Below, piece by piece: positions 46,960-58,603 of a DNA stretch of 64,000 nucleotides. The notes under the pieces are model-generated. The model searched no databases. It was given only the letters and a program-made list of their open reading frames with translations, and was not told where the DNA came from. The first letter of the stretch is position 1. Each line of letters begins with the position of its first letter. The DNA comes from Chamaelirium japonicum (Eukaryota > Streptophyta > Magnoliopsida > Liliales > Melanthiaceae): assembly GCA_947650365.1 (NCBI GenBank), contig OX393557.1:32863099-32927098 (forward strand), in the 5' to 3' direction. Made by a program: the position numbers and the translations under genes.

Positions 46960-47697
46960 TGTGACGACCAAGATCCAATAGTCCAAGAGCCAAGACTCCC
47001 GAGGCTGTGATGCCAAGATGGATGAGGTGAGGTGTACAAGGCCACGAGTTAGCCCCACATCGCCTAGATAAAAGGAGATCCTGAGCTACTTACATAATTT
47101 TCCCTCCCAAATATAGAAGACGCGTTTTAAAACCGTGCGCCACTACGGATTTCGTAAGAACTCCGTAGTTAAGCGTGCTCGGGCGAGAGCAGTACTAGGA
47201 TGGGTGACCTCCCTGGGAAGTTCTCGTGCGGGCACGGGTAAAGCGGACAATATCTTGTGTGTTTGGGCGGATGTTACAAAATGGTATTAGAGCCAGGTTC
47301 TCCTCGGGATGGGGGGGTCTAACCCTACACAAGGAAGTGTAGCCCTAAGGGGGGTGGATTGTGACGACCAAGATCCAATAGGCCAATAGCCAAGAGCCAA
47401 GACTCCTGAGGCGGGGATGCCAAGATGGATGAGGTAAGGTGAGGTGAGGTGTACAAGACCACGAGTTTAGCCCCACATCGCCTGGAGAGAAGGAGATCCT
47501 GAGCTACTTACATAATTTCCCCTCCCAAATATAAAAGACGCGTTTTAAAACCGTGCGCCGCTACGGATTTCGTAAGAACTCCGTAGTTAAGCGTGCTCGG
47601 GCGAGAGTAGTACTAGGATGGGTGACCACCCTGGGACGTTCTCGTACGGGCACGAGCAAAGTGGACAATATCTTGTGTGTTTGGGGCGGATGTTACA
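46960..47697 (+). mobile_element. Cassandra TRIM element, complete
   Basis: Left LTR 46960-47278, an 81-bp internal part, right LTR 47360-47697. LTRs start TGTGACGACC and end GGATGTTACA. Each LTR contains about 100 bp of 5S rRNA-like sequence including GTTAAGCGTGCTCGGG and AGTACTAGGATGGGTGACC, the box A and box C regions of the 5S promoter. The internal part starts with a Met-tRNA primer-binding site (TGGTATTAGAGCC) and ends with the polypurine tract AAGGGGGGTGGAT. Flanks CAGCC and CATCC resemble a 5-bp duplication. Known: Cassandra is a non-coding TRIM, moved by proteins of other elements. It looks structurally whole; the LTRs differ modestly, so it is not brand new. Confidence 0.92.
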
Positions 47698-48599
47698 CAT
47701 CCCCTACTAACCTATTATAGCTGGTTGTCCCCTCTATTGCTAAGGAATACTACTAAAACTTGGGGGGAGTACTAATCCTAATCAGGAGCAATACCAACAG
47801 GAATTGGGGAGGATTATTTTGCTATAAACAGTGTCATTCATAAAATTTGAAGGTATGAACCAAAATCCCTCAAAAGCATTAGATTTACATGCCACCACCA
47901 GTTCAACAACTGGATTGCCCTGCCATCTTGTCAAGCTTCCCGATAGGAACTTAATCCTAATGGTCTCTAGTCAACATGTTACACCCATCAACAAGGAGAA
48001 CATAGGAAGTAAATGAGGAAGATCAAGAGGACCATGCTAGAGAGAATAAGTCACGTGCCCAACAATACCATTTTTCCATTGCTTTGTCCAAGTCAACAAG
48101 TAGATTGCTTAAGCAAAATACCATGATAAACAATTGATTTACACCTTTCCAAGTTCATTAAGCGGATTCCTGTGACATCTTTGTCGGGATTGTAGCTTGT
48201 AAAAGCCTATCCAAGGGCAGACCAGTTAAGAAATTTGCCCGGGCAAATTTTAGGCTCGCTCGATTGAATCAGGTGAAGGCAAGAAAGGCAGAACATCTGC
48301 TAAATTCATCCAAGCGACCAGGAATTCACCAGGGCGAATCAGGGATGGGAAGAACGGATAGGTCTTGCGATTTTGAGTCCCAGATGTGTTTGAAAAGCCC
48401 AAGTTTACCTCCTTGTACTTGGATATAGACAAAGTCAATACCCTACCATATTGGGACTCCTAAAGCCATACGAATCATTATCTATTGATGACCATGGGAT
48501 CATAATATAAAGGGGGGAGTGTGGCAAAGGGTGTAGCCAGACGTTGAAGTTGTTTACGAGAGAAGACAAGACGAGGAGAGGAAGAGGAGAACCCGATCA

Positions 48600-51500
48600 G
48601 ACATTTCCATATCATTCTCCATCATGGCTTTCCACTTCTTGAAGGTAGTAGACACATCTGACTTCTATTTTGAGAAGTACACCCATACCTTTCTTGTTCC
48701 GTCATCAATGAAGGTGACAAAATAAGATAAGCCTCCAAGGAATGAAGCCTGGGTTGGTCTCCATACATCTGTATGCACCAACTCCAATTTTTTTGCCATA
48801 GTCATTCTCGCAACTATTGAAAAATTGACCCTTTTATGTTTTCTATAAATGTAATCCTCACAGAACTTCAAATCTAATTATTTGATGCCCGATAGTTTTC
48901 CTTTTGAGAGAAGAGTTTTTATCCATTTTCACTCATGTGTCCGAGCCTATGATGCCCGCATATTTGAATCAGCATATGTATCTGACTATTTACAACTACA
49001 ATGATGCCTTCAGTGTTTGTTTCAACTAGAGGGTACCTTCTTTTTGTCCTCGAGCCACTTGTGACCATCCATACATTACCAGAAAAAGTTGTCACTTGTC
49101 ACGGACCCATAGCTAGCAAGTTGTCCCACTAAAATCATATTTCTTTTCAGACTAGGGATATACCTGACATCTTTCAATATCCATATATAATCACTTAGCA
49201 AGCTAATCTGAATATCTCCCCTACCCACGGTCTACAAGGTCCATCACCCAAATACACTTTTCCGAAATCACAACAAACACAATTTTTATGATCTCTTTGT
49301 GTGCAGTAGCATGAAAAGAGGCACCTGAATCTACTACCCAAGATTCGGCGTAATTGTCAAGAGATGAAATCATAGCATCCTTTATTACCTCAACTACGAC
49401 ATTTGTGGAATCAAGCTCTTGATCTTTGTTCCCTTTCTTCTTCTTTGGTGCTTTACAATCACTTTCGAGATGCCCCTTTTTGTCGTAGTTCTAGCATTTA
49501 GCCTTTGTTCCTCCACGATTTGATTTGCTTCTTCTGGTTTTTTATTTACCAAAATTTGAACTCCTCTCAAAGTCTTCATTTACCTTTTGTATTTAAAGTC
49601 GATCCTGATCACTTACTATAACATCCGCCCAAACACACAAGATATTGTCCGCTTTGCCCGTGCCCGCACGAGAACTTCCCAGGGAGGTCACCCATCCTAG
49701 TACTGCTCTCGCCCGAGCACACTTAACTACGGAGTTCTTACGAAATCCGTAGCGGCGCATGGTTTTAAAACGCATCTTCTATATTTGGGAGGGGAAATTA
49801 TGTAAATAGCTCAGGATCTCCTTCTCTCCAGGCGATGTGGGGCTAACTCGTGGCCTTGTACACCTCACCTCATCCATCTTGGCATCACAGCCTCAGGAGT
49901 CTTGGCTCTTGGCCTATTGGATCTTGATCGTCACAATCCACTCCCCTTAGGGCTACACGTCCTCAAGTAGGGTTAGACCCCCCCATTGTGAGGAGAACCG
50001 GCTCTGATACCATTTTGTAACATCCGCCCCAAACACACAAGATATTGTCCGCTTTGCCCGTGCCCGCACGAGGACTTCCCAGGATGGTCACCCATCCTAG
50101 TATTGCTCTCGCCCGAGCACGCTTAACTATGGAGTTCTTACGAATTCCATAGCGGCACACAGTTTTAAAACGCGTCTTCTATGTTTGAGAGGGGAAATTA
50201 TATAAGTAGCTCAGGATCTCCTTCTCTCCAGGCGATGTGGGGCTAACTCATGGCCTTGTACACCTCACCTCACCTCATCCATCTTGGCATCACAGCCTCA
50301 GGAGTCTTGGTTCTTGGCCTATTGGATCGTGGTCATCACAATAGGAGATCCTAAGCTACTTACATAATTTTCCCTCCCAAATATAGAAGACGTGTTTTAA
50401 AACTGTGCGCCGCTACGGATTTCGTAAGAACTCCGTAGTTAAGCGTGCTCGGGCGATAGCAGTACTAGGATGGGTGACCTCCCTAGGAAGTTCTCGTGCG
50501 GGCACGGGCAAAGTGGACAATATCTTGTGTGTTTCGGCGGATGTTACAAAAGGGTATCAGAGCCGGTTCTCCTCGGGATGGGGGGGTCTAACCCTACACG
50601 AGGACGTGTAGCCCTAAGGGGGGTGGATTGTGAAGACCAAGATCCAATAGGCCAATAGCCAAGAGCCAAGACTCCTGAGGCTGGGATGCCAAGATGGATG
50701 AGGTGAGGTGAGGATAGGTGGGTGAGGTGAGGTGTACAAGGCCATGAGTTAGCCCCACATCGCCTGGAGAGAAGGAGATCCTGAGCTACTTATATAATTT
50801 CCCCTCCCAAACATAGAAAACGCGTTTTAAAACCGTGCGCCGCTACGGAATTCGTAAGAACTCCGTAGTTAAGCGTGCTCGGGCGAGAGCAGTACTAGGA
50901 TGGGTGACCACCCTGGAAAGTTCTCGTGCGGGTACGGGCAAAGCGGACAATATCTTGTGTGTTTGGGCGGATGTTACACTTACCTGATCATTTTTTGAAG
51001 GCTTCCTTATTTATATGACACCCATGACATCATCAAACTTCAATTACCTTGATCTAGAAGAGTTGCTCACCACTACCATCAAACTATCCAAACTATATGG
51101 TAAATTTGATAAGAGTAGGAGATCCCTGATTTCATCTTCAAAACTAGTACCCACGCATTCCAAATGAATTATGGTTATAATCATTAAAATATTCAGTCAC
51201 GCTTCCTCCATCACTCATCTTCATGTTGAACAATCTCTTCATCAGGAAAACCTTGTTTGAGGCAAAGGTCTTTTCGTACGCATCCCCATCATCGTCTTCA
51301 CCTTGGAGATATTGAAGGCCACCAATGCGACAAGGGATAGGTCTTTCATGCGAAGTACCTCTCAATCTTCATCAAACATCTTTGATTTCTTCAATTTTCC
51401 TCCAAGAGGGAGACATATATCCTTCTGATAAAGGTAGTCTTCTATATGCATATTCCATAATCTGAAGTTCGTGTCATTAAACTTCTCGATCTTGATATTA

Positions 51501-51949
51501 CCTTCCTCCGCCATCTCTCCAACTCAAACGCGGAGGTCTAATACCAATTTTTTTAGGAATAAACAGAAGAATAAGATACAATCACACAACCAAAAAAGGC
51601 AGATTTAACGAGGTTTACATCCTCCCTTCACAGCTAATTCCACCAAACTATGAGACTGAGTCAAAATAAAAGATGATACAAGGATTACACGGCCTACCAA
51701 CTAACCATCTATATATACCCACTATAGTTAGGATTTACATAGAACCACATAAAATAGTATCAAAAATGCCCCCAGAATCGTACGAACACCCGAAAAAAGT
51801 CCCCTAACCCAACGGGGCCTTCGATACATCGAGGGACTATATCCTAGCCTTCTAAGTTCTAACCAAACCATCTGGCTCCATCCAACATAACATAGACCCG
51901 ACCATTCATCGAACCTAAACCATTTTTGCACCAGAGCTGATTCTCGATT
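48600..51949 (-). mobile_element. Ty1/Copia fossil, 5' part only
   Basis: Parts on the - strand: LTR (about 51555-51949), a primer-binding site next to it, the gag start (about 51510 leftward, MAEEGNIKIEKF), gag (to about 49400), a protease and GAG-pre-integrase region (about 49350-48850), and the start of the integrase core (about 48870-48600, KLELVHTDVWRPTQ). Reverse transcriptase and RNase H are not present. Many breaks; old. A Cassandra composite interrupts it at 49617-50978, and a Cassandra array abuts its LTR. Confidence 0.75.
49617..50978. mobile_element. Inverted Cassandra composite with one outer target duplication
   Basis: Left half, - strand: LTR 49617-49935, internal 49936-50015, LTR 50016-50340. 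Right half, + strand: partial LTR about 50342-50548, internal 50549-50628, LTR 50629-50978. The outer boundaries carry the same 5-bp duplication, CTTAC (49612-49616 and 50979-50983), while the flanks of the left half alone do not match. The whole therefore behaves as one insertion. It sits in the Copia fossil, with the Copia sequence continuing on both sides. Confidence 0.85.
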
Positions 51950-53517
51950 CCGCCCCAAACACACAAGATATTATCCGCTTTGCCCGTGCCCGCACGAGAA
52001 CTTCCCAGGGTGGTCACCCATCCTAGTACTGCTCTCGCCTGAGCACGCTTAACTACAGAGTCTTACGAATTCCGTAGCGGCGCACGGTTTTAAAACGCGT
52101 CTGCTATATTTGGGAGGGGAAATTATGTAAGTAGCTCAAGATCTCCTTCTCTCCAGGCGATATGGGGCTAACTCGTGGCCTTGTACACCACAGCTCACCT
52201 CATCAATCTTGGCATCCCAGCCTCAGGAGTCTTGGCTATTGGCCTATTGGATCTTGGTCGTCACAATCCACCCCCCTTAGGGCTACACGTCCTCGTGTAG
52301 GGTTAGACCCCCCCATCCCAAGGAGAACCGACTCTGATACCATTTTGTAACATCTACCCCAAACTCACAAGATATTGTCCGCTTTGCCCGTGTCCGCACG
52401 AGAACTTCCCAGGGTGGTCACCCATCCTAGTATTGCTCTCACCCGAGCACGCTTAACTACGGAGTTCTTACGAATTCCGTAGCTGCGCACGGTTTTAAAA
52501 CACGTCTTCTATGTTTGGGAGGGGAAATTATATAAGTAGCTCAGGATCTTCTTCTCCGCAGGCGATGTGGGGCTAACTCATGGCCTTGTACACCTCACCT
52601 CACCTCATTCATCTTGGCATCACAGCCTCAGGAATCTTGACTCTTGGCTATTGGCCTATTGGATCTTGATCATCACAATCCACCCCCCTTAGGGCTACAC
52701 GTCCTCGTGTAGGGTTAGACCCCCCCCATCCCGAGGAGAACCGGCTCCGATACCATTTTGTAACATCCGCCCCAAACACACAAGATATTGTCCGCTTTGC
52801 TCGTGCCCGTACGAGAACTTCCCAGGGTGGTCACCCATCCTAGTACTACTCTCGCCCGAGCACGCTTAACTACGAAGTTCTTAGGAAATCCGTAGCGGCG
52901 CACGGTTTTAAAACGCGTCTTCTATATTTGGAAGGGAAAATTATGTAAGTAGCTCATGATTTTCTTCTCTCCAGGCGATGTGGGGCTAACTCGTGGCCTT
53001 GTACACCTCACCTCACCTCATCCATCTTGGCATCCCAGTCTCAGGATTCTTGGCTCTTGGCGATTGGCCTATTGGATCTTGGTCGTCACATTAATCCACC
53101 CCCCTTAGGGATAAACGTCCTCGTATAGGGTTAGACCCCCCCATCCCGAGGAGAACCAGCTCTGATACCATTTTGTAACATCCGCCCCAAACACACAAGA
53201 TATTGTCCGCTTTGCCCGTGCCCGCACGAGAACTTTCCAGGGTGGTCACCCATCCTAGTACTGCTCTCGCCCGAGCACGCTTAACTAAGGAGTTCTTACG
53301 AATTCCATAGCGACGCACGGTTTTAAAACGCGTCTTCTATGTTTGGGAGGGAAAATTATATAAGTAGCTCAGGATCTCCTTCTCTCCAGGCGATGTGGGG
53401 CTAACTCATGGCCTAGTACAGCTCACCTCACCTCACCTCATCTATCTTGGCATCCCAGCCTCAGGAGTCTTGGCTCTTGGCTCTTGGCTATTGGCCTATT
53501 GGATCTTGGTCGTCACA
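51949..53517 (-). mobile_element. Tandem Cassandra array: four LTRs, three internal parts
   Basis: LTRs on the - strand at about 51949-52265, 52346-52677, 52759-53090 and 53174-53517, separated by internal parts of about 80 bp that each have the polypurine tract and tRNA-binding site. The flanks share CGAT (51945-51948 and 53518-53521), consistent with a single original insertion enlarged by recombination between LTRs. Each LTR holds the 5S-like segment. Confidence 0.88.
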
Positions 53518-54359
53518 CGATGCCTACAGCAATTTAGGAAGAGTAGACTTAATGCTACAAGGTTTTTTTTTGGAAAACCTTGATGCTACAAGGTTGTAGT
53601 GTCGAAGTTAGTTTTCCCATATGTCAGGCCTTAAACAGTTAAGTGTCCTTGAGTTACACTTCCAAAAGCCAACAAGCATAGGGAAACAAAAACGGGGAAC
53701 ATTGATAAAAGCAAGAGGTTGGAAATATGCCGAAAGAAAATTAGATCCCCAAATCTAATCCCATTTAAACCCTAGGTTTTGTCATGAATACATGCAATGG
53801 TATTAGAAAATTCTTTCAGAAACCCAGCACAACTTCAGTTAAGTCTTAGATCAGCAATATAGATCTGATCAAGACCTACATTTTAGGATTTATTTAAGAT
53901 ATCTTCCATCTTTAAGTTGGTTATGACTCATTGGTAATATTAGGTTATTTATAAGTTACAATTCCTAGGGATTATTATGATAATAACTAAAAAATTATGA
54001 TTACTTGTAGTCATGATCTATTTTTTGTAAGCTATTAATATTCGTGCATGGGGTTAATGTTAACGGTTAAATTTTGGAATACACAGCTTCTTATACTTTC
54101 CTGCCCATAGATATCCACATTTCATTACTATCCATATCTTACCTTTACCACTTCTTCTTTTCTGTCTATTACTCAAAATTAATGCTCATTTCAGGTAATA
54201 GTTGCTTTCCTTGTCAATATTATTGTATGCGAGGGCACAAAAACAAAAACATATAAATAAACAAATAAATAAATATTGAAATGCAGAAGATAAAGCTCGT
54301 TAACGGTTTAGAAAGTTAACATAAGTCTTGCTCCATGAAACATAAAGTAATTATCTATA

Positions 54360-54574
54360 TGTGAGCTTGATATACATTGTTGGTCCATTCCCTAATAGCT
54401 TAAGCATTTGGGGTAAATGGTAACGTAAAATGGTATCAGAGCTCTGGTTTCTGGGAGGTCTTGGGTTCAAGCATTGTGACATCCATTTACTTATCTCTCC
54501 ATTAGTTTATATCTTCAAGTGCCGGAAAGGGCCGCATGTTTTTTTTTTGTGTGTATGTGTGCGTGTGTGTGGGG

Positions 54575-54609
<35 letters not shown>

Positions 54610-54670
54610 GGCTATACATTGTTGATCCATTCCCTAGTAGCTTAAAGATTTTGGGGAAAATGGCAATTTA
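54360..54670 (+). mobile_element. TRIM-like remnant with poly-G tract
   Basis: A segment TATACATTGTTGGTCCATTC through AGCTTAAGCATTTGGGG (54371 on) recurs at 54612 as TATACATTGTTGATCCATTC. The first copy is followed by TGGTATCAGAGC, a Met-tRNA primer-binding site. Between them lie about 180 bp ending in a (TG)n and a G run of about 40. It fits a small LTR element of the TRIM/SMART kind; its outer limits are uncertain. Confidence 0.5.
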
Positions 54671-56564
54671 ACACTATACACTAGGCAATTAGGCATAGTC
54701 ATAATGTTTCTCCAGTGTCCCTCGATACCCATTCTTGCACCATTAAATAACCAATAATAAGGAACTAGAATCCAATAAATAGCAAAACTACACATTTAGG
54801 ACCTACAGAAAAACATTACAAGGATGCTAAGTGGGACCAACAATCTTGTAGAAAATCCAAACTATAATATTTCACATCTACAACAAGAGTGCGTCATCTT
54901 TCAAATGAAAGTACGTAGTCAAATGCAAGTCACAAGCATATCAAGAAAGATGATAAGGATATTAAGGGAGTTTATTTTTTATAGATATAAATAAAGTATG
55001 GTAATTGTTTCAAATTTTTCACCACTAGTCTTTTTGTCTATATTTTGTAGTTAATATATCATATATGAATGGCTAATGACGTAAACTGGAGCTCTCAATG
55101 GTCATTGACTGCAGTAGACAAATCAAAGCATTGAGTTTGTCAAATAGCCCCTGTCCAGCACCAACTTTCCACATAAACACAATCTAACATCAAGCAAAAG
55201 AGGTGAGAAAAATGGATGACACCATCATATCTTTATCTTCATTTCTATTGACGATCCAATTCCAATGCCAATCATGACAATAAAGTATTCGCCATCAGGG
55301 GAATATTGCTTGATCAAAGACTACAACCTTATCGTGGCAACACCTCATGAGATAATAAAAAATGGGGAAAACATGCCTCAAACTCGATTTGACTTGGAGC
55401 TATTAAGGACGATATAAATAAGCTACTTATGTGGACAAGTATGTATAATCTACATGAAACAAGAGAAAATGTTTGTCTTAATTATCACTGGAATCAACCC
55501 AAGATGATTGGACCAGAAAAATAAATTAAAATATATATGATTACCAATTCAACAAGGTAGCGTGCACTTGCAAAACCTCCCCACTAATCTTGGATGCATG
55601 GCTACTTGACATCCTTCAGCAAACTTGAAGAAAAATGGAAGGTTGCAACTCGAAAATAACACCTCCTTTCTATGTTGTAACCAATGTCACAAGTCACCCA
55701 CATTGGATCCTCTCTCAAATGCAAGCTACAAAAAATAGCTTTATGTTGGTATTTTACCAACATTGCATATGAACTTGAAGTCTGTAATCATACCCAAAGC
55801 CCCAGTTGTCCATACATGGTGTTACCTACATGTTCGGTATTGTACAAGACTGCAGTAAGTTAGAACAAGGTGATACTCTAAAAATCTAATATGAGAGGCA
55901 ATTCGCATATAAGAGTGTTGAATCATCAACCCCATACCACCACATTCTTATTATAAAATGCAACCCCAAACGGAAAAATAGTAAATCAAGAGCAATGCTA
56001 TTCAACCCGAAACCATTTAACCAGAATGACATGACATCCAATCACAGTGCCCCTTTGCCTGTCGGTCTGGGTGGGGTGAAATTGACGGCTGTGATCGGAA
56101 CACATCATTCTGGTCGAACATTTTGGTTAGACGTAGCGGATCAATAGTATTTTCCTTAAAATCAAATAGCAAAGTCAGGTATCAAATCTAGAAGAAAATT
56201 CCCGTATGCGAACAGAAAAAAATCAAACAAATAAAAGCCCGAAAATAATCTTAAAAAATAGAAGAAAATGGTCTCAATCTCAGGGCAGAATGTGAGCTGA
56301 TAATCTATGAATCCAAAGAAATCTCGTGAAATGATCTTCAGCCCATAAAATATCAGAAAGGGGAAATTTTACTCGAATAACTGCAGAAATAAAGATATAT
56401 CAGAAACATATCTCGCCCAATAATCCACAGAGAACCACAATCACCTCTTCAGAGGTCTGGAACTGGAAGAGCCCAATGACCCATATCAAGATTTATCAGA
56501 AAATCATCACAACCCAAATTCATAAACTACACAAAGGAATAGATGACAGAGGAATCAAGATTAC

Positions 56565-56880
56565 CTCAACCCATATCCCCTCTCTGTCATGCAGCCTCTA
56601 AAACCCATCCTACAGTGGATTCTACACCCAAACCACAGAAGCCACAACCCAAAGGCCAACGGCTATTAATCACAGTGAAGGGCAGGAGAAAAGCAGACCA
56701 AGGGAAGAAGAGTAAGAAATAGATGAACAATTGTCACGAAGAGCAGAGAACTATGAGAGCTAATGGAGGAGAAATGGGTATCTCGCAAAGGCCATTGAGG
56801 AGAGAGTAAGGCTGCAGAGATCGTTATCAGATTGGGAGATTTTGATCTGCTGGGCCACCGAAGAGTCTGAAGAGAGAGAG
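56565..56880 (-). other. Probable 5'UTR exon of the DUF863 gene
   Basis: On the - strand this is a CT-rich leader-like stretch (starting in TCTCTCTCTC, with CTTCTTCCCTTGG) that ends in GGGTTGAG followed by GTAATC, a good donor. No long open frame begins in it. Assignment to the gene rests on position and strand only; RNA evidence would decide. Confidence 0.4.
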
Positions 56881-57141
56881 AGAGAGATCAGATAAGAAAA
56901 TCTCCTATGAGAACAAACGACCCTCCAAGGACAGTGACAGGGAACTTGTCACATTTTATTTTCGTCCTTCGATTTTTCTTGATCTTTCTCCGTCCCATTT
57001 TCTTTCTATTGGGTTTTGAGAGGATTGACATAAATGGAATTTTCTTTTTAATCCCCTTTCCTTGCATGGATTCGGACAAGAAAAACAAAGCACCCCCACA
57101 ACTGCTTTTATTGCAAGGATATTCTTTCGTAAGGGTAAATT

Positions 57142-58546
57142 ATATAGGGAAATTTTATTCATACCCCATAAATCTGTAATTAGCCCCCATTTCCAACAAA
57201 CTTCAACACACCCCATTTTTTTTTTTCATACCCCATTCCAATCCCAAAAATACCCTTCCCCCTTACACCCCACCTTCAATACACCCCAGTTAAATGGCCC
57301 GCCCCAACTTAATTATACCCCACTCAACCACATACCCCTTAAATATACCCCAATTATATGCACTCTTGAATACACCCCACTCTTAAATAAACCCCATGCA
57401 GTTGGCTGATACTTGAAGGCACAAGTAGAGCTGCAACTTGGGCAGGCCAACTTGAACCCAACCCGAGTCCAACCCGAACCCAACCCGAATTTGGACGGGC
57501 TAATCTGAGCCCAACCCGAATTATTTCTCCTCGACCCGACAGGACCCGACATGAAATTAGCGGGTCTGGGACAAGGCTAAACGGGTTCGGGTCGTAAACG
57601 ATAGACCCGTTTAATAAACGGGTCGGGTCCGGGTTCAACCACATACCCCTTAAATATACCCCAATTATATGCACTCTTGAATACACCCCACTCTTAAATA
57701 AACCCCATGCAGTTGGCTGATACTTGAAGGCACAAGTAGAGCTGCAACTTGGGCGGGCCAACTTGAACCCAACCCGAGTCCAACCCGAACCCAACCCGAA
57801 TTTGGACGGGCTAATCCGAGCCCAACCCGAATTATTTCTCCTCGACCCGACAGGACCCGACACGAAATTAGCGGGTCTGGGACAAGGCTAAACGGGTTCG
57901 GGTCATAAACGGGTTGTAAACGATAGACCCGTTTAATAAACGGGTCGGGTCCGGGTTTAGGGTCTGGACACGGTAGACCCGTTTAGTATTCAACGGGTCG
58001 TGTCGGGTCGGGTCTATCAGAAATCCAATACTATAATATATAATACTAGTGGGTCTTTCGGGTCAGGTCGGGTCAAGTCGGATTGGGTCAACTGAATAGA
58101 TCCGAGTGGGGGTCTTACCGGGTCTTATCGTGTCTACCTATTTATTAGCGAGTCGGGTACGGGTTTAGAATCTAGACACACGATTAGTTAAACGGGTCGG
58201 GTCCGGGTCTAGGGATTTTGGACACGACACGAACCCGACACGACACGACTCATTGCCACGTCTAGCTGCAACTTGGGCGGCCCAACCCGAACCCAACCCG
58301 ACTTTGGGCGGGTTAACCCGAACCCACCCCACACAACCCGGCCAACCCGACGGGTTGGGCTTGGGCTAAGTTTAAACAAACATTTGGTTGGGTTGGGGGT
58401 ACAAAAGACGCTGAGCAGCGGCTTTGTGGTTTGGGGTACAAAAAAAAGGGCATTGTTGGTATTAAAGGATTGTTGAGTAAGTTATTGAGAAACGCTAGGG
58501 ATACGGGGGCTAATTACAGATTTTTGGGGTATGAATAAAATTTCCC
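57142..58546 (-). mobile_element. Composite terminal-inverted-repeat element, copy 2 (inverted, enlarged)
   Basis: The same family as 29866-31000, in the opposite orientation. Ends GGGAAATTTTATTCATACCC and GGGTATGAATAAAATTTCCC are flanked by a perfect 8-bp duplication, ATTATATA. It is larger than copy 1 mainly because a segment of about 315 bp is repeated in tandem inside (57325-57955). It contains the same trapped TAGACGTGGCAA-type MITE end near 58254. The 8-bp duplication suits hAT; the long GGG-starting ends suit Mutator-like elements, so the superfamily is left open. Confidence 0.87.
57325..57955. repeat. Direct duplication of about 315 bp inside the composite element
   Basis: The segment from CACATACCCCTTAAATATAC to AACGGGTCGGGTCCGGGTT appears twice in a row and differs at only a few positions plus one short indel. 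It must be young compared with the host element. Confidence 0.88.
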
Positions 58547-58603
58547 ATTATATATAGGACCTCATGTAGGATTATCAATTACACCCCTCATCTTTAAAAA
58601 AAA

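Larger units (their letters stand above)
44976..56564 (-). other. Presumed 11.6 kb first intron of the DUF863 gene
   Basis: Its 3' end is TTTTGCAG|GAACG, just upstream of coding exon 1. Its 5' end would be GTTGAG|GTAATC at 56565. Inside are the Cassandra elements, a Copia fossil, a TRIM-like remnant and simple repeats. Stretches at 44976-46300, 47700-48600, 53520-54360 and 54670-56560 hold nothing I can identify. Confidence 0.5.

Noticed and set aside
47135-53300. Functional 5S rRNA gene cluster
   Set aside because: The 5S-like segments are partial and diverged, and they lie in LTRs with primer-binding site and polypurine tract between them, the known Cassandra layout.
54575-54609. Poly-G tract as a regulatory G-quadruplex
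   Set aside because: A run this long in unconstrained debris is more likely a slippage product or an assembly-length error; nothing around it suggests regulation.
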